From Sabellastarte sp. h YS-2021 (taxonomy: Eukaryota; Annelida; Polychaeta; Sabellida; Sabellidae), in contig OZ024940.1 in assembly GCA_964017235.1 (NCBI GenBank), positions 27,460,573 to 27,524,572 on the forward strand: a stretch of 64,000 nt of DNA, in the 5' to 3' direction. Shown here in pieces: positions 31,741 to 44,831 of this stretch; the first letter of the stretch is position 1; every line of letters starts with the position of its first letter. The notes beneath the pieces are model-generated. The model worked only from the letters and a program-made list of their open reading frames with translations. It did no database searches and was not told where the DNA came from. The position numbers and the translations under genes were made by a program.

Positions 31741-34700
31741 CCAAAACTTGAATCGCATAAATTGCTTGTGGTTATGTTTGTATTGGTCAGATATGATTGA
31801 AGTTACAGCTAATTATGGTTTGAGCAACATCTGGTAACAGCTGCTGCCATAGCAACAGTTTTTTTCATTTTTGGGGGGGTTTGTAATTTGTTCATTGTCT
31901 TACAGTTTAACCCCACAGCCCTTAAGGTCTGTCAGGTATTATTTTCATCCATGTTGGCCGGATGGCCAGACAGTGGGCAGCAGGAAAAAGGTTGTCCGGG
32001 CTGTATCTCAGAAACCGTAAGGTGTAGGAAGTGAAGGGACTTTGGTTAGGGGGTGTAGATGTGCAGCGTCATGGTCTGACCTTGATTTGACCTTGCCACA
32101 GTAACCTTGAGTTTGAAAATGTCCGGGCTATATTTTGGCAACTGTAAGGTGTAGGAAATTGATACCTGGCAGAACAATGACGTGGGTTTTCGGAATGTGG
32201 ACTGGCAAAATGCATAAATCATATCAGAAATGGCATTTGAAATTTGGAAAATCCCTTGAATATTTATTTCATAATAATTTTCCATATCTACCATGTTTTA
32301 TTTAAATTAGTCTAGCTACCTGTTTAGAAATACTTCTGCAGTATTTTTTCTTATGCCAAATATGTTTTGTTTAGTAATTAACATGAAGTTACTTATTTCC
32401 CAATGTAAAACCGAAATTATTGTTCAATCTATTATCACAGTATCTAGTCAGCCAACTGAACCATTACTGAACATGTTTTGCTTAGTAATCATCATAAAGT
32501 TATTTGTTTCACTTTCAATGTGTTTGCACTTACGAATGTGTCATGGATTTAGCAAGTTTTAACTCTATCGAATTTTGTTGTGAATTGACTTTGATGTTTT
32601 TCTGTAGTGTATTTTTTTAAATTTTATTCCATTATGTGAAGTTTTTTTGTGTGGTCTTGGAGGCAGTTTGCAATTTTGCAGGTTGTCATTCCACCCTTTT
32701 TATACATTGATTTGACATTTAATCTTTTTGTAAGTCATGTTTTTTTTGTTTTTCTTCCTTTGTGTGGACTTTTAGGGTTGCTCATTTTTATTTTTTGTTG
32801 TGATTTACACGACAACGGGGTATAGAATTAGTTTTTTTGCAATGTGGAATTGCTAGATGATGTTTTTTGTTTGGGTTGATGCATACAGGTGGTCATTCCA
32901 CCGAATTTTGGACCTTGATTTGACATTTCTCCTCTTTGAAAGTCATGTTTCTTTTTTAATTTCACTGCTCCATTGTGTGGATGTTTTTTGGTATGGTGAT
33001 GGAGAAAATGTATAAATTGATTGAAGTGAGCAGTATGTTGTAATTTTAAGGTTTGGGGTATTGTGTTAGAATTTTTATAATTTATTTCTAGGAATTACGA
33101 TCTTATTCACTGATGATTTTGGTTTTCTTGTAATTTTGGATGGATGTATTTTTTATCTGTGTAAAATTTCAGTGTTTTCACAATTGGAGATTGCAAGCAA
33201 CTCAAAATTCCATGATTTTACGTCGCATAGAAAATGGATCTTACATTGTTTCATGAAAGCATTTGTGTTTGATGTGGATGTTTTTAAGATTGTTTTCCAT
33301 GTTACTTGATCATTGCATAGTTTTTAAGATTTTTCTCCCAATGTAGCTTACTTGGTATTTTTGGTATGTAGTATGTTATGCTATCCTGCATATATCATTA
33401 CAGCTTTTGCTTCAACTTCTGAAGTATTTTTAGTTAAGTTTTCTCAAGAATATTTGTCAAATGTCAATTTCACATCATAGACTTGACGTATGCTTAAACA
33501 AAGTAAAACAAAAATTGTTGTTGAATCTATTAAGACAGTGTTTATTCAGCCGTCTGAACCATAACCAAACATGTTTTGTTTAGTAATCAACATAAAAGTA
33601 ACTTATTTCCTATTATTTTTGTTTGTATTGATGAATATGTCATGGATTTGTCATTTTTCTTTACTCCATCGAATTTTGTTCACTAGCACATGTATTTTAT
33701 CTTATGTATTTTTTTTAAATTTCATTTTTGTGTAGTTTTTGATGCAGTTTGTAAGTTTTCAGGTTTTCTTTCCACCATTTTTATACGTTGATTTGACATT
33801 GATTCTTTTTGGAAGTCATGATTTTTATTTTGTTTTTCTTCCTTTGTGCAGAATGTTTAGAATCACTCTTTTTTATTATTTTAATATGATTAACAAGACA
33901 ACATCGGGACAGAATAAGTTTTTTGCAATGTGGAATTGATAGGTTTTGTTTGGGTTGATGCATACAGGCAGCCATTTCACTTTTGGACTTTGACATATCT
34001 TATCTTTCAAAGTCATATTATTTTCACTGTTATTCCATTTTGTGGATGTTTTGTATGGGGACAGATAAAATGTTTAATGATGATGATTTAGGTTTTCTTG
34101 TGATTTTGGATGGTTGTATTTTTATGTGTCTAAAATTTCAGTGTTTCCACTATTGGAGATTGCAACAACTTGAAATTGCATGATTTTGTGTCGCACAGAA
34201 AATGGATTTGACCTTGTTCCATGACAGCATTTGTGTTTAATGTGGATGTTTTTAAGATTGTTTTCCATGTTACTTGATCAGTGTATATTTTTATTATGTT
34301 GCTCCAAATGTAGCTTAGTTTGTGTTTTTGGTATGTAGTATGTTATACTATCCTGTATGTATCATTACAAATCTTGCCTCAACTTTTGAAGGTTATTTTT
34401 GGATCAGTTTTGTCAAGAATATTTGTCCAATATCACTTTCACATCATAGCCTTAATGGATGCTTAATATAAAACAAAAATTATTATTCAATCTATTAAGA
34501 CAGTATTTATTCAGCCAACTGAATCATTACTGAAGATGTTTTTTTTAGTAATCAACATAAAGTTACTTATTTTCCATTCTTTTGGTTTGCACTTATGAAT
34601 GTATCATGGATTTTGCATTTTTTTTACTCCATCGAATTTAGTTGTGAATTCACTTGCACATGTTTTGTTTCTCGTGTATTTTTAAAATATTCAGTCCATT

Positions 34701-34959
34701 AAGTGGATTTTTTTGTGATCTTTGATGCAGTTTGCAATTTGCACGTTGTTATTTCACCGTTTTGAATTTTATTCTTTGTGGAATTCGTGTTTAGCGTATG
34801 GTTAGCAGGTGCTGAGTTGGAATGTATTAAGTTTTTTATGTCGCAAGTAATTTACATAAATAATACTGCCTTTCAAGTGGTTATAAAAATGTGGTTTTGT
34901 TATAATTATTGTGCAACCAATTGGAGAAAAAACTGCACAGAGGAAGGTGGGAGCATTTT

Positions 34960-35160
34960 GGATTTTGATACAGTATGGATTTTATCACAGTTTGGATTTC
35001 ACTGCATCTTGGATTTTATCAGAATTTGGATTTTACTACCGTGTAAATATTGTCGCAGTTTCAATTTTACAAAATTTTTGATTTCATCGCAATTTGTATT
35101 TTAACACAGCTTGAATTTTTGTCACAGTTTGATTTAATTGAAATTTCGATTTTATCATAA
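34960..35160. repeat. TTTGGATTTTATCACAG degenerate minisatellite, array 2
   Basis: Short array of the same unit family as 30400-31020. Confidence 0.8.
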
Positions 35161-36889
35161 TTTGCTATTTCTCATAATAATTTTTTTTATAGTTGCACTT
35201 TGTAATTCTTGGAATCTATGTGCTACTGTTTTTCTTTTCAAAATCATTGCTGGCATTGTATGTTTCCATACAAAACAGATACAATATTTAAACTGATGGA
35301 AGTGAGTAATATGTTGCTATTTTAAGGTTTGGGCATTTGACATTTCTCCTGTTTCAAAGTCGTTTTTTATTTTCAATGTTGTTTCGTTGTCTGGATTTTT
35401 TTGTAAGGGGACAGATAAAATGTCTAAACTGATGGCAATATGTTGTAATTTTAAGGTTTGGGGTATTGTGATAGAATTTTTATAATTGATTTCTAGGAAT
35501 TATGGTCTTATTTGCGGGTGATTTTCGTTTTTTTCTGTGATTTTGGATGGTTGTATTTTTATGAGTCTCAAATTTGAGTGTTTCCACAATTTGAGATTGC
35601 AAAAACTTGAAATTGCATGACTTCATGTCGCATAGAAAATGGATCTTACATTGTTCCATGAAAGCATTTGTTTTGATTTGGATATTTTTAAGATTGTTTT
35701 CCATGTTACTTGATCATTGTATAATTTTTTAAATTTTTCTCCCAAGGTAAGTTACTTAGTATATTTGTTAAGTAGTATCTTCTGCTATCCTGTATGTATC
35801 AATGCAACTTTTGAAGTTTTTTTCGCTAAGTGTTGTGAAGAATTTTGTCAAATGTCACCGGCTTAATGGCGGCTTAAATAATGTGAAACAAAAATTATTG
35901 TTCAATCTATTAAGATAACATTTATTACACAAACTGAACTGTTACTGATCATGTTTAGTAATCAACATAAAGCTACTTATTTCACATTCTAGACTTGGCA
36001 AGTTTTAACCCCATCGAATTTTGTTGTGAATTCACTTTGACATCTTTTTTGTTTTGCATTTTTTTAGATTTCATTCCATTATGTGGAGTTTGTTTTGTGT
36101 TGGCTTTGATGCAGGTTGTCATTCCACTGTTTTTTATACATTGGTTTGACATTTATTCTGTTTGGAAGTCATGTTTTTTATTTTTTTTTAGATTCATTCT
36201 TTTTTATTGTTTTAATATGATTAAAAAGATAACAGGTATAGAATAAGTTTTATTGCAATATGGATTTGCAAGATTATGTTTTTTTTGTTTAGGGTTGATG
36301 CATACAGGCTGTCATTGCACTGTCTTCTGAACCTTAACTTGACATTTTACTATTCCAAATTCATGTTTTTTATTTCCATTGTGTGGATGTTTAAAAGTAA
36401 AGTCTCGTCGGAACATTTTAATGTGATTAACAATACAACAATAGTATGTCTTTTTCATAATGTTGACTGGCAAATGTTTAAAGCATTTTAGAAATAGCTG
36501 TTAAAATTTGTGTTTTACCTTGAATATTTATTTTACAATGATTACCGATATCTGCCAAGTATATTTAAATTGGTGCAGATTATTTTTTTGAAGATACTAC
36601 TGCATGTTTTTTTCTCATGACGAATATGTGGCAGCTTTAATCTTTTGCAATTGCTAAAAATAACATAATCAGCTTCTTCAAATTTGTATGTCAGACATTG
36701 TGGACATATATACATACCACGTTTGTATTAAGAGGTTTATGAAATGGAATGTATTATGGGTTCTACATTCCATGTAATCAACGTAAGTAACACTGTCTTT
36801 CAAGCTTTCATCAAAATCCGCTGTCATTATAATTACCATGCAACCATACAAAGAAATAACTGCATAGGAGGAAATGGGAGCATTTTGGA

Positions 36890-37390
36890 TCATGTTATAG
36901 TGTGAATTTTATTGCAGTTTGGATTTTACTGCAACTGGGATTTTAACACAGTTTGGATTTTACTGTATTTTGGATGTGGTCACAGTTTGGATTTCATCAG
37001 AATTTTTACTTTAGTACAGTTTGGATATCAGAATTTTTATTTTACTGCAGTTTGGATTTCGTCACAATGCAGATTTTGTCAGTTTGGATTTCACCAGCAT
37101 TTGGATTATATTATACCATGGATTTTTCCACATTTTGATTTTATGACAATTCAGTTTTAACACCGTTTAGATTTTATGAAAATTTGGATTTTACTGTAGT
37201 TTGGATGTGATCAGAGTTTGGATTTCATCCGAACTTTGACTTTAATACAGTTTGGATTATATTGGAATTTATATTTTATTACAGTTTGGATTTCGTCAAA
37301 ATGCAGATTTTGTCACAGTTTGGAATTCATCAGAATTGGAATTTTATCATAGCTTGGATTTTTTTCAAAATTTCACTTAATCACAATTTG
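36890..37390. repeat. TTTGGATTTTATCACAG degenerate minisatellite, array 3
   Basis: Third array of the same unit, more diverged (GTTTGGATTTTACTGCAACT-like variants). Confidence 0.85.
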
Positions 37391-37619
37391 GAACAAAGTT
37401 TTGTGACCTAACCATTGCATTATAAAAGATATATCCTGGAAAATCAAGTTAAAAGAAAAATAGTTTTGCTATTTGTTTTTTGATGTTTGCACTTACAACC
37501 TGTGTGATATTTTTTGTTCAATGAAAGTAATTGATGATATTGGATTGGTGTATCCTCATTTCCAGTAATATTATAATTTTCCTAGATTTTGGTTTGGCAC
37601 ATTGGGTAATTGTTGTTGC

Positions 37620-37830
37620 AGAAATGTTTTTAAGTGTAAGCCTCGATAGAGCTCTTGCTTCTAGGAATCACTGTGTTGGTTTTGTCTCTGAACTTTCATG
37701 AATTGTGGCACAGTGTGATGAATAATTGCTCACTGAAGTTGAGCGGCAATGGGCTATGTTAGTACTTGGTTGGGTGACCATATGAGTTCTATACTGTGGG
37801 ATGTGTCTGAGTTGGAATTTCTTTGCATCG
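37620..37830 (+). mobile_element. 5S rRNA-like segment (possible SINE3-type element)
   Basis: GAAGTTGAGCGGCAATGGGC followed by TGTTAGTACTTGGTTGGGTG and ACC closely follows the 3' half of animal 5S rRNA, including its internal-promoter region, and then diverges. Upstream sequence does not match the 5S 5' half well. Likely a 5S-derived SINE or pseudogene, not a functional 5S gene. Confidence 0.6.
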
Positions 37831-38520
37831 CCAGACTTTCGTAAATTCTAGTGCACTACTCGTGTCTCTGATGGTTTTGTGTTCTCGCTAGGGAACACAA
37901 ACACCTTTCAGCCTTGTTTATTATATTAATTTTACTGGCCTATTGTGGTCTCTGATACAATTATTCATGTTTTGAGTTCCATCAAAATAGAATATTGCTG
38001 TAAGTTCCATATTTTCAATCTTGTACATTATTCTGTTTTTGATTAATAATTTCCAAATTCCTAATGAAACAGTATGTAAGGTTCTGTATTTGAATAAAAG
38101 ATTGCTATTATTCCACATGTGCCTAAAATATTTTATCAAATAGTTCTGTTACAATCATTTTCTGATTTTGTAACAGGACTAACAGAACTTTAGTATATAT
38201 GTAGGGTTATTGAACTTGTATAACTTTTGTATAAATGATAGAATTGTCTTGTTCCCTGTTTTGCAAAGCTGATCCGTTACAGTAGTGGTCTTTAAAAAAA
38301 AGCCCCATTTTTAAATGCCGTACATTATGTGTAAACTGGAGATTAGAGCTGATAAGATTTTGAGTAACACCTTGTAATAGTTACTGCCAGAGCAACACTT
38401 TTTGGGGGGTGTAGGTTGTACTTTTTTCAGATCTAACCAAATTTTCTGATCAGAAAGAGTTATTGAAATTGTATAGATTTTTGGCAACATCGGGCAACAA
38501 CTGTTGCCATGGCAAATTTT

Positions 38521-40211
38521 TTTGTGATTTACGGACATTTAATGGTTATGAGTTGTGTGCAGTGTAAACCGTCCATGAGTATTACTAAATTTTCAATTTT
38601 TATCCCATGAGGAACTTAAGCTATGTACATTTTTTGGCAAAATATGACCATAGCTCTTACAATAGCAGCATTCTTTTTTTTCTCTTTTTTAATTTGTAAT
38701 TTTGTACAGTCCAAACTCTACACAGAGTTTTACAAAATATTCAGATTATAACTATCCCAAATGGTACTCGAAATGATTAAATTTTGGTCATTATCTAGGG
38801 ACACTGAAAAGATATATTTAACAAAGGAGGAACTGGAACTGATTAGGTTTGGGCAATATCTAGAAGCAACTGTTTCCATAACAAAACTTTTTCTTTTCTT
38901 ATTCTTTGTATTTGTAATTTTGAGGTTCTTTAGAGACCAAACCCCTACAGTTTATCCAAAGGGTAAATGGAGATGAAAAGATTTCGGTCAAATTTGGTGA
39001 ACAACGGCTCCTATGGTGTTGAAATTATTTTGGTGGGGAGATCTAGTCCTGAACCATGGATGTATTTTATTATCAAATTCTTATGATATGTTCTCCCAAG
39101 AGGGATAAAAGCTGATTATATTTTCGTCAGTTTGTGATAAGTCATGGCAACAGTTGTTATTCAACTTTACTCTAGTTTGTTTTCTTTTTTGAAATAATCC
39201 TCTTCTGGTAAGTACCTGAACAAAGATTTTTTTTTGACTGTGATCATCATTGTATCTTAAAATTTGTGTACGGAAAAGACACTGAACAATTTTATTTTCT
39301 GTTTTCAGTTGTACTCAATTGTGCCCACAATAAACCAGGTTTGCTGGTTGGTCAACATATCGCCTTCACTTTCATGCACAGTTTGCTAAAATTCAAAGCC
39401 ATAATTGTAGAGGTGGCATGTCCATCTTTGTGTTGTCACTGCAAACCATAATTTGTGGAAGTGAAGTTCCAGTTGGCTTTTGTGTAGTCATTAAATGCTC
39501 TGGAATATTCAACCTCACCTTGTCGTGGGCTCCTAAATCGTCAGGAAGGGCATTGACATGTCCTAAATATTTAGGTGTTGGCCTCATTCCTTGTAAATAT
39601 GATTGTACTGTTTAGCAATGTCAGAGTTATTAAATTACGCAATTAGCTAATTGTTTATTTTGTTACATAAAAATTATGTACGGAAATAAAATATGTACAG
39701 ATATGTTAAATGTTAAATATGTTAAAACAATAATTTCATTATGGTAATGGATGTGCAAGAAGTGCTGTCAATACTACATCGGTTTGTAAATTATACTACT
39801 CTATGATAATAGGAATCTGATTTTTACACTACTGGATACACGTTTACAGTAAAGCAGACACTTTAAAGATAAGGTTTACAAAGCAATATTTACAATTCTA
39901 TTTTATCTCTCAATGTTAAAGAATTTTGTTTCTTTAAAAAAGTTCACCAATGAAGAAGTACTCCAGAATGACACAGCACCAACACGTCATACACTATATA
40001 CCTGCTTTTTGTAAAAATATTTTACAATATGAGAAGCTACTTTTGACACACAACTTAACTTGTATATCAACTTATGCATCTTGGGTATGAATATTATCTA
40101 TAACATTATTTTCTATATTTACTGTAATAAACTTGGCAGAATTGGTTGAAAGAATTTGGTGATGTTACAGCATTAAAATGTCCAAGTCTTTAGCTTCAGT
40201 TTAAAATGAAA
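38521..40211. other. Non-coding flank 3' of the host gene
   Basis: No ORF with homology. AT-rich, without clear repeats apart from short matches to the block on its left. Confidence 0.5.
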
Positions 40212-40217
40212 TTTATT
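40212..40217 (-). terminator. Poly(A) signal of the host gene
   Basis: AATAAA on the minus strand (TTTATT on plus), about 146 bp downstream of the stop codon in the last exon. Confidence 0.6.
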
Positions 40218-40362
40218 TAGTTAATCCACAAAAGATAATATTGTCACAGTTATACACACACTTTTTTTCATAAAAAAACTATAATACAGTTCACAAAATG
40301 TTTTGTAATCACAAAATAATCATCACAAATTGATGACTGCTGTGTTCTTATTTGCCCTAAAA

Positions 40363-40467
40363 TTACTGAGTATTGGATTCTTTCCAAACCCAATTTGGAG
40401 AACCTCTTCTGTTTTGTTGTTGTGCTGCTTGTGTTTCTTGGGAATAGTTCTGTAACACTGACCAGTC
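40363..40467 (-). CDS. Host gene last coding exon (cytoplasmic tail end)
   Basis: Acceptor CAG before GACTGGTCAG; encodes DWSVLQNYSQETQAAQQQ and a further 16 residues to TAA at 40363-40365. Gln-rich, no known domain. Confidence 0.85.
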   Translation of the reverse strand, partial: DWSVLQNYSQETQAAQQQNRRGSPNWVWKESNTQ

Positions 40468-41486
40468 CTGTATAAATGAAATTGAGATTATTTATTTTTA
40501 TATGATAACCGATCCTGCAAAACGAAATGGGACAAATGCTATATTTTTCATCTTGGCTTGTATTTTATTATTGTTAGTGCCAAGGTTGTTTATTAAATAA
40601 AAGTTTGTTTTGAACTTATTGTTTCCTTGCTAAAAGAACTGGTTGAACAAAAGTCAACCTAATGGTTCAAATATTTAGATTTTAACATTGCAATAACTCG
40701 CTAGTATGACCAAAGTTTGGTGTGAAAATAGTTATTTGTTTGGTGTTACCTCCCCACTTTAGGATAGTAATATTAATTGTAAATATTTCATCTTGTATAG
40801 GGTTCACAAGAATAAATGGTCTACTTTTTAAAAAGATAATTTGACATTAATTTAATAATATGCGGAAATAATATACAGCACTATACATAATTGCACAGAC
40901 ACACATGTTGTTATGAAACTGTTCTTATGAACTGACAAAGGTACCTCTGCGTGGGTTTTCTAGGTATGTGTGAATGAGATATCCCTGGTTGTCCATGCAG
41001 AGCAATTTAAATTGTCATGTTAATTGTTTTAGTTCAATGCCACTTTTAACATTTGAGTAGTAAATATCCAATTAAACCTGAGCCGTTATGACCCAGTAGA
41101 CCCTTATTTAGGATTCATGCTTTCAAACAATAAAATACACAGAAACCTTTCAGTAATTGCTTTTCCTATGATGCCCCTAGTCTCTGGATTTGAACTGTCT
41201 CTTGGTATCCATAGTGTTCCTTCTTGATACAAGTTTCGCTAACTACTCCTTAAATGCACATGCCTAATAAATTTTAAACTTAGATTCTTTGCATTATAAT
41301 TTGCAAGTGAAATCACAACAGAAGTATTACATTTGCTGTTGTATGGACTTTTTCATGACATGCTGTTTTTGTTATGGCTAAGGACACTTTCCTGTTAAAA
41401 TGTAATGAATACCAACAGCATTGCCAAGTAGCCTAGAAAGGGTTTCTTTATGGTATTGAAATTTGTAATATAATAACATTACTTAC

Positions 41487-41589
41487 TATTCTTGGGTTGT
41501 TTTCCCCAGCATAATTTATACCCTGTAGTTGGTGGTGATACAGGTATGGCGATCCTGTATGAATGTTGTCATTGGTTTTCTGTGGCAAT
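41487..41589 (-). CDS. Host gene exon, cytoplasmic tail
   Basis: Encodes LPQKTNDNIHTGSPYLYHHQ and then LQGINYAGENNPRI. Donor GTAAGT (ACTTAC at 41481-41486) and acceptor TTTAG fit. Contains Tyr residues that could be phosphorylation sites, but no specific motif is claimed. Confidence 0.85.
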
Positions 41590-41920
41590 CTAAAAATATT
41601 CCAAAGGGCTGTTGTTTGTGTGTATTTTGTGTCACCAATTTGTAGATTAAGGTGCCATTAATTATGAAAAATGTTACAGTTGATTGCCAGTTCACGCACA
41701 TGCAAAAGTCAACATTTGTTATAAACTGACATATTAATACTCTTAACTCTCCGAATCAACTTTTATTGTGGTTTTATGGAACAAAAAGGAAATATTTTCC
41801 CTGACATTACATGTAAGCTCATATGCAATGTATATTCATTATCCACTTAAAAACTGGAAGACCAGAAAGGTAACTTGATCTAGCCCGTTATCACTGTTTA
41901 ATATATTTAAAAATATATAC

Positions 41921-42032
41921 CTGGGTGAAACACCACCTTGCCACATAAACTTCCCAGGTCTAAATCCAACAGGGAAAGAAAACTTTCCCGTACTGTCAGA
42001 TGAAAGACTTCTGGAATCTCCGGGTGAAATAT
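41921..42032 (-). CDS. Host gene exon, cytoplasmic tail
   Basis: Encodes DISPGDSRSLSSDSTGKFSF and PVGFRPGKFMWQGGVSP. Ser-rich. The Arg codon at its 3' end is split with the next exon, confirming the join. Confidence 0.85.
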
Positions 42033-42734
42033 CTAAAAGCAATGGCATATTTAACCTCAGCTTACAAGTATGAAAATTCAGTTGCTAAGTAATTCACAAG
42101 TTAGACATTAAATCAGTTGGCTCTCATCCTTGTGCTTGCGGGTTATAATTCAGCTCAACATTTAGAATCCACTGAGGTTTTGCACTGACATTACCCTAAG
42201 TGGTAAGAAATGTTAGACTCCAACTTTGAACTTGACACAGATAGGTAACCATGCAACCCATGGCATATATTTTTAAATATATGCAAAGGGGGCAAATTAA
42301 GTATTAAAACTACAATTTTTTTAAATGCGTCTTTCTTGAAAACTCTATCTTCAATCGAAACAACAGTATCAAAGAAGTTGGGCATTTCTGTGGACAATGC
42401 ATTTTATAAAGCACTAGAATTAATGGTTTCCGAGAATGTGTAAAATACTGTATTGTCGATCAGGCTAGACCGTGCTTTTAAAACGGAATGTAAGGAGACA
42501 AGGTTTCGGATCAGTTAATCTGGAGATTCGGATGACAGAGGGCCGGATAATTGAGGTTTTACCATATTTTTCTTTTTAGAATGTTCTAGAAGAAATTAAG
42601 TTCTGTAACATATGGTGTATATACCAGGGTTAAGTGCTTTAAAACAACTCTTGTATCACTGCATTTAAATTATCCATTTTTCCATCCCAGTAAAGCTATT
42701 GAATGGTTTTGGAATTTAATTAGACTAGACACAC

Positions 42735-42860
42735 CTTTGGCCAATGAAGAGGCCCTGGTCCTGTGCATAATTATAAAGATCACAACTACTGCAATTATGA
42801 TGGCGACTAAGGTCAGGGCCACTCCTATGGATATTCCGATGAGTTCTGCAGAACTGAGTC
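42735..42860 (-). CDS. Host gene exon, transmembrane helix
   Basis: Encodes LSSAELIGISIGVALTLVAI, continuing through IIAVVVIFIIMHRTRASSLAK: a hydrophobic helix of about 25 residues followed by a basic stop-transfer HRTR. This fixes the orientation as type I, with the EGF part outside. Confidence 0.9.
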
Positions 42861-43097
42861 CTGAAATGAATGAGATGCCAATTCACACCATAAATACATG
42901 AATAACTATTCTACACTTGAAATATTCAGAATTCATATACTTTTTTTATTCCTCAAATTATATCCAACATTTCATAGTGAAAAATCTTCAGTAGATGTAT
43001 ATAAATAACTGATTTGATTAGCTCATTACAAAAAGCCCATGCCAATTTAAGCCCATGCCATTTTAAATTTTTATGTAAAAAAAATTAAGAGTCTTAC

Positions 43098-43112
43098 CAG
43101 TGCCAACTGTTT
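43098..43112 (-). CDS. Host gene 15-base microexon
   Basis: AAACAGTTGGCACTG is bounded by TTTACAG and GTAAGA and is needed to keep phase between the SEA exon and the transmembrane exon (adds ETVGT). Its size makes it easy to miss and a candidate for alternative splicing. Confidence 0.75.
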
Positions 43113-43860
43113 CTGTAAAAATAAACAAAGCAATGTTAAGCTATAAATGTTATTTTTTATATGAACGTATATTTTTCATTCAGGGAGCATGGAAAATTTA
43201 TTACAAGAAACGTTTTTTTTTTTTGCAAAGTACCATGTGTAAGACTGTAGATGAAGCAAGTAGTTAATCACTGGTAATTTGACTTTAGTGGTTTAATATG
43301 GTATAAAAGCTGTAACTAGCTGACTGTGGAACAAACTTGGTTATTCATTAACACGCATTTAATCCATTGCTTCCCACTTCTGAGATTTAAATCTTGACCC
43401 TCAAGTTTTAATGTACAAATGGTTGCTAGGGCAGAGTCCTTGCCAACCAGTACTTCAGAATTTTAGTGACGGAAAAATCTATGCAGAATTAAAATAGTGA
43501 AAGTTAATAAGACTTACAAATACACTCAATCCAGGAAATATCCACATGCAATAAGTTTGATGTCTAGAAGATCAAATATTAAACTTTTATTTAGTGGGTT
43601 CCTTTCATAGACTTTCACTGTATATATAATTTTAAATTTTACATGTCTATTAATAAAGGCAACTACCCCTGGTATATATCTGTAGTAATACTTGTAATTC
43701 AGTATAACAAAATCCTCAAGGGAATTTGAGTTTTTCAATATTTTAAACTTTTATTTGAAAAATAAAATCTTTAATTTTTAATTAAATCTTTTGAGATAGT
43801 GAAAAATTTCTATTTACACCCCTTTAAACATCTAAAAGAAAGTGAAATATAAGAACTCAC

Positions 43861-44080
43861 CATCACCAAAGACTAATGAGTTTACATCTATCTCAAACTC
43901 ATCACCAGGAAGGAATGAGCCACTTTCCACCTCACTTTTCCAATTTTCATAAAATACAGTTTCACTGACATCTGATGGCATTTGAAGGGTAAATTGGACG
44001 ATGACACTGCCGGGACGATAAGTTAGACTTATAACAACACAGTAGCCTATTTCTGCTGTCTCTCTGCAGAAAGCTGAAAA
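43861..44080 (-). CDS. Host gene exon, SEA domain second half with GSVIV site
   Basis: Encodes FSAFCRETAEIGYCVVISLT, then YRPGSVIVQFTLQMPSDVSE and about 32 more residues. RPGSVIV matches the SEA autoproteolysis motif (G-SVVV in MUC1-type SEA); the codons are at 43997-44011. The predicted consequence is self-cleavage between Gly and Ser, giving a non-covalent heterodimer at the cell surface. Confidence 0.88.
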
Positions 44081-44474
44081 CTGAGAAAATGAGAAAAATG
44101 CATTTAGTTTAATTTCTTATGTAAGTCCCCTGTGGAGTCATGAGTTAGAAGTTTCTCATATAATCAGTTGAGTGTCACATCTGTAGTCATTAGTTTCAGT
44201 CCTTTAGAAATGAAGTATATAAATGGTTACATCCAGATTTTACTTTAGCTACTGAAACGTATATACAAGCAAAACTTTTCAGTTTTGGCCATATAGAGTG
44301 CACAAACTTTATTTACATGAACTATAATTAGAAAGGCTGTGGGATACAATGTCATGTAAAACTTTTAATATACAAGGGAAATTTATGACAACCAAATGAA
44401 ATGCATAGTAAGAGTTTATATTTAAACATAATTGTGTGATTATTATAAAACATAATACAGTTTTATTTTGATAC

Positions 44475-44563
44475 CTCTGCTGTGATAGTGGCATTGAATG
44501 CATTGTCAATGTCCTCCATATTCTTGTTAGTAATTTTAAACTCCCCAGATACAGCCTTCAAGT
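44475..44563 (-). CDS. Host gene exon, SEA domain first half
   Basis: Encodes DLKAVSGEFKITNKNMEDID and NAFNATITAE, the start of the SEA domain. The acceptor CTTTAG lies at 44564-44569, about 265 bp inside the right edge of the intron's DIRS-free remnant. The 6.75-kb upstream intron contains the DIRS element. Confidence 0.82.
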
Positions 44564-44831
44564 CTAAAGTAATAAAAAAGTGATATATAGTTTAATATCC
44601 ATCAAATAAAATAGGAAAGGGCTGATATAGCATTTACAATGTACTGATCACACAGCATTTACACTGTGCTGATAAATGTACTGTTCGCCATTGAAAAACA
44701 GGATTAAAAAAAACTGATACAGATATAAGAAAGTAACTTCAGGGGCAATTATAAAGTGTATCAAGCATAAATACATTTACTTCAACTAAATAACTCTACA
44801 GTAAGAATTGGAATAATGTAAAAAATGTCTT

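Larger units (their letters stand above)
29800..38520. repeat. Large degenerate segmental-duplication block
   Basis: A module with TTTGGATTTTATCACAG-type repeats, ATGGTTGTATTTTCAT, GTGGATCTTGCATTG-like and ATATTGGATTGGTGTGTC words at 29.8-31.9 kb is repeated in diverged form at 36.7-38.5 kb. Between them, units of about 1.0-1.4 kb carry TTCAATCTATTAAGACAGT and TTAGTAATCAACATAAAGTT at about 32.4, 33.5, 34.5 and 35.9 kb. No coding capacity is conserved between copies, so no gene is called here. Confidence 0.7.

Noticed and set aside
37620-37830. Functional 5S rRNA gene
   Set aside because: Only the 3' half matches and it is embedded in a diverged repeat.
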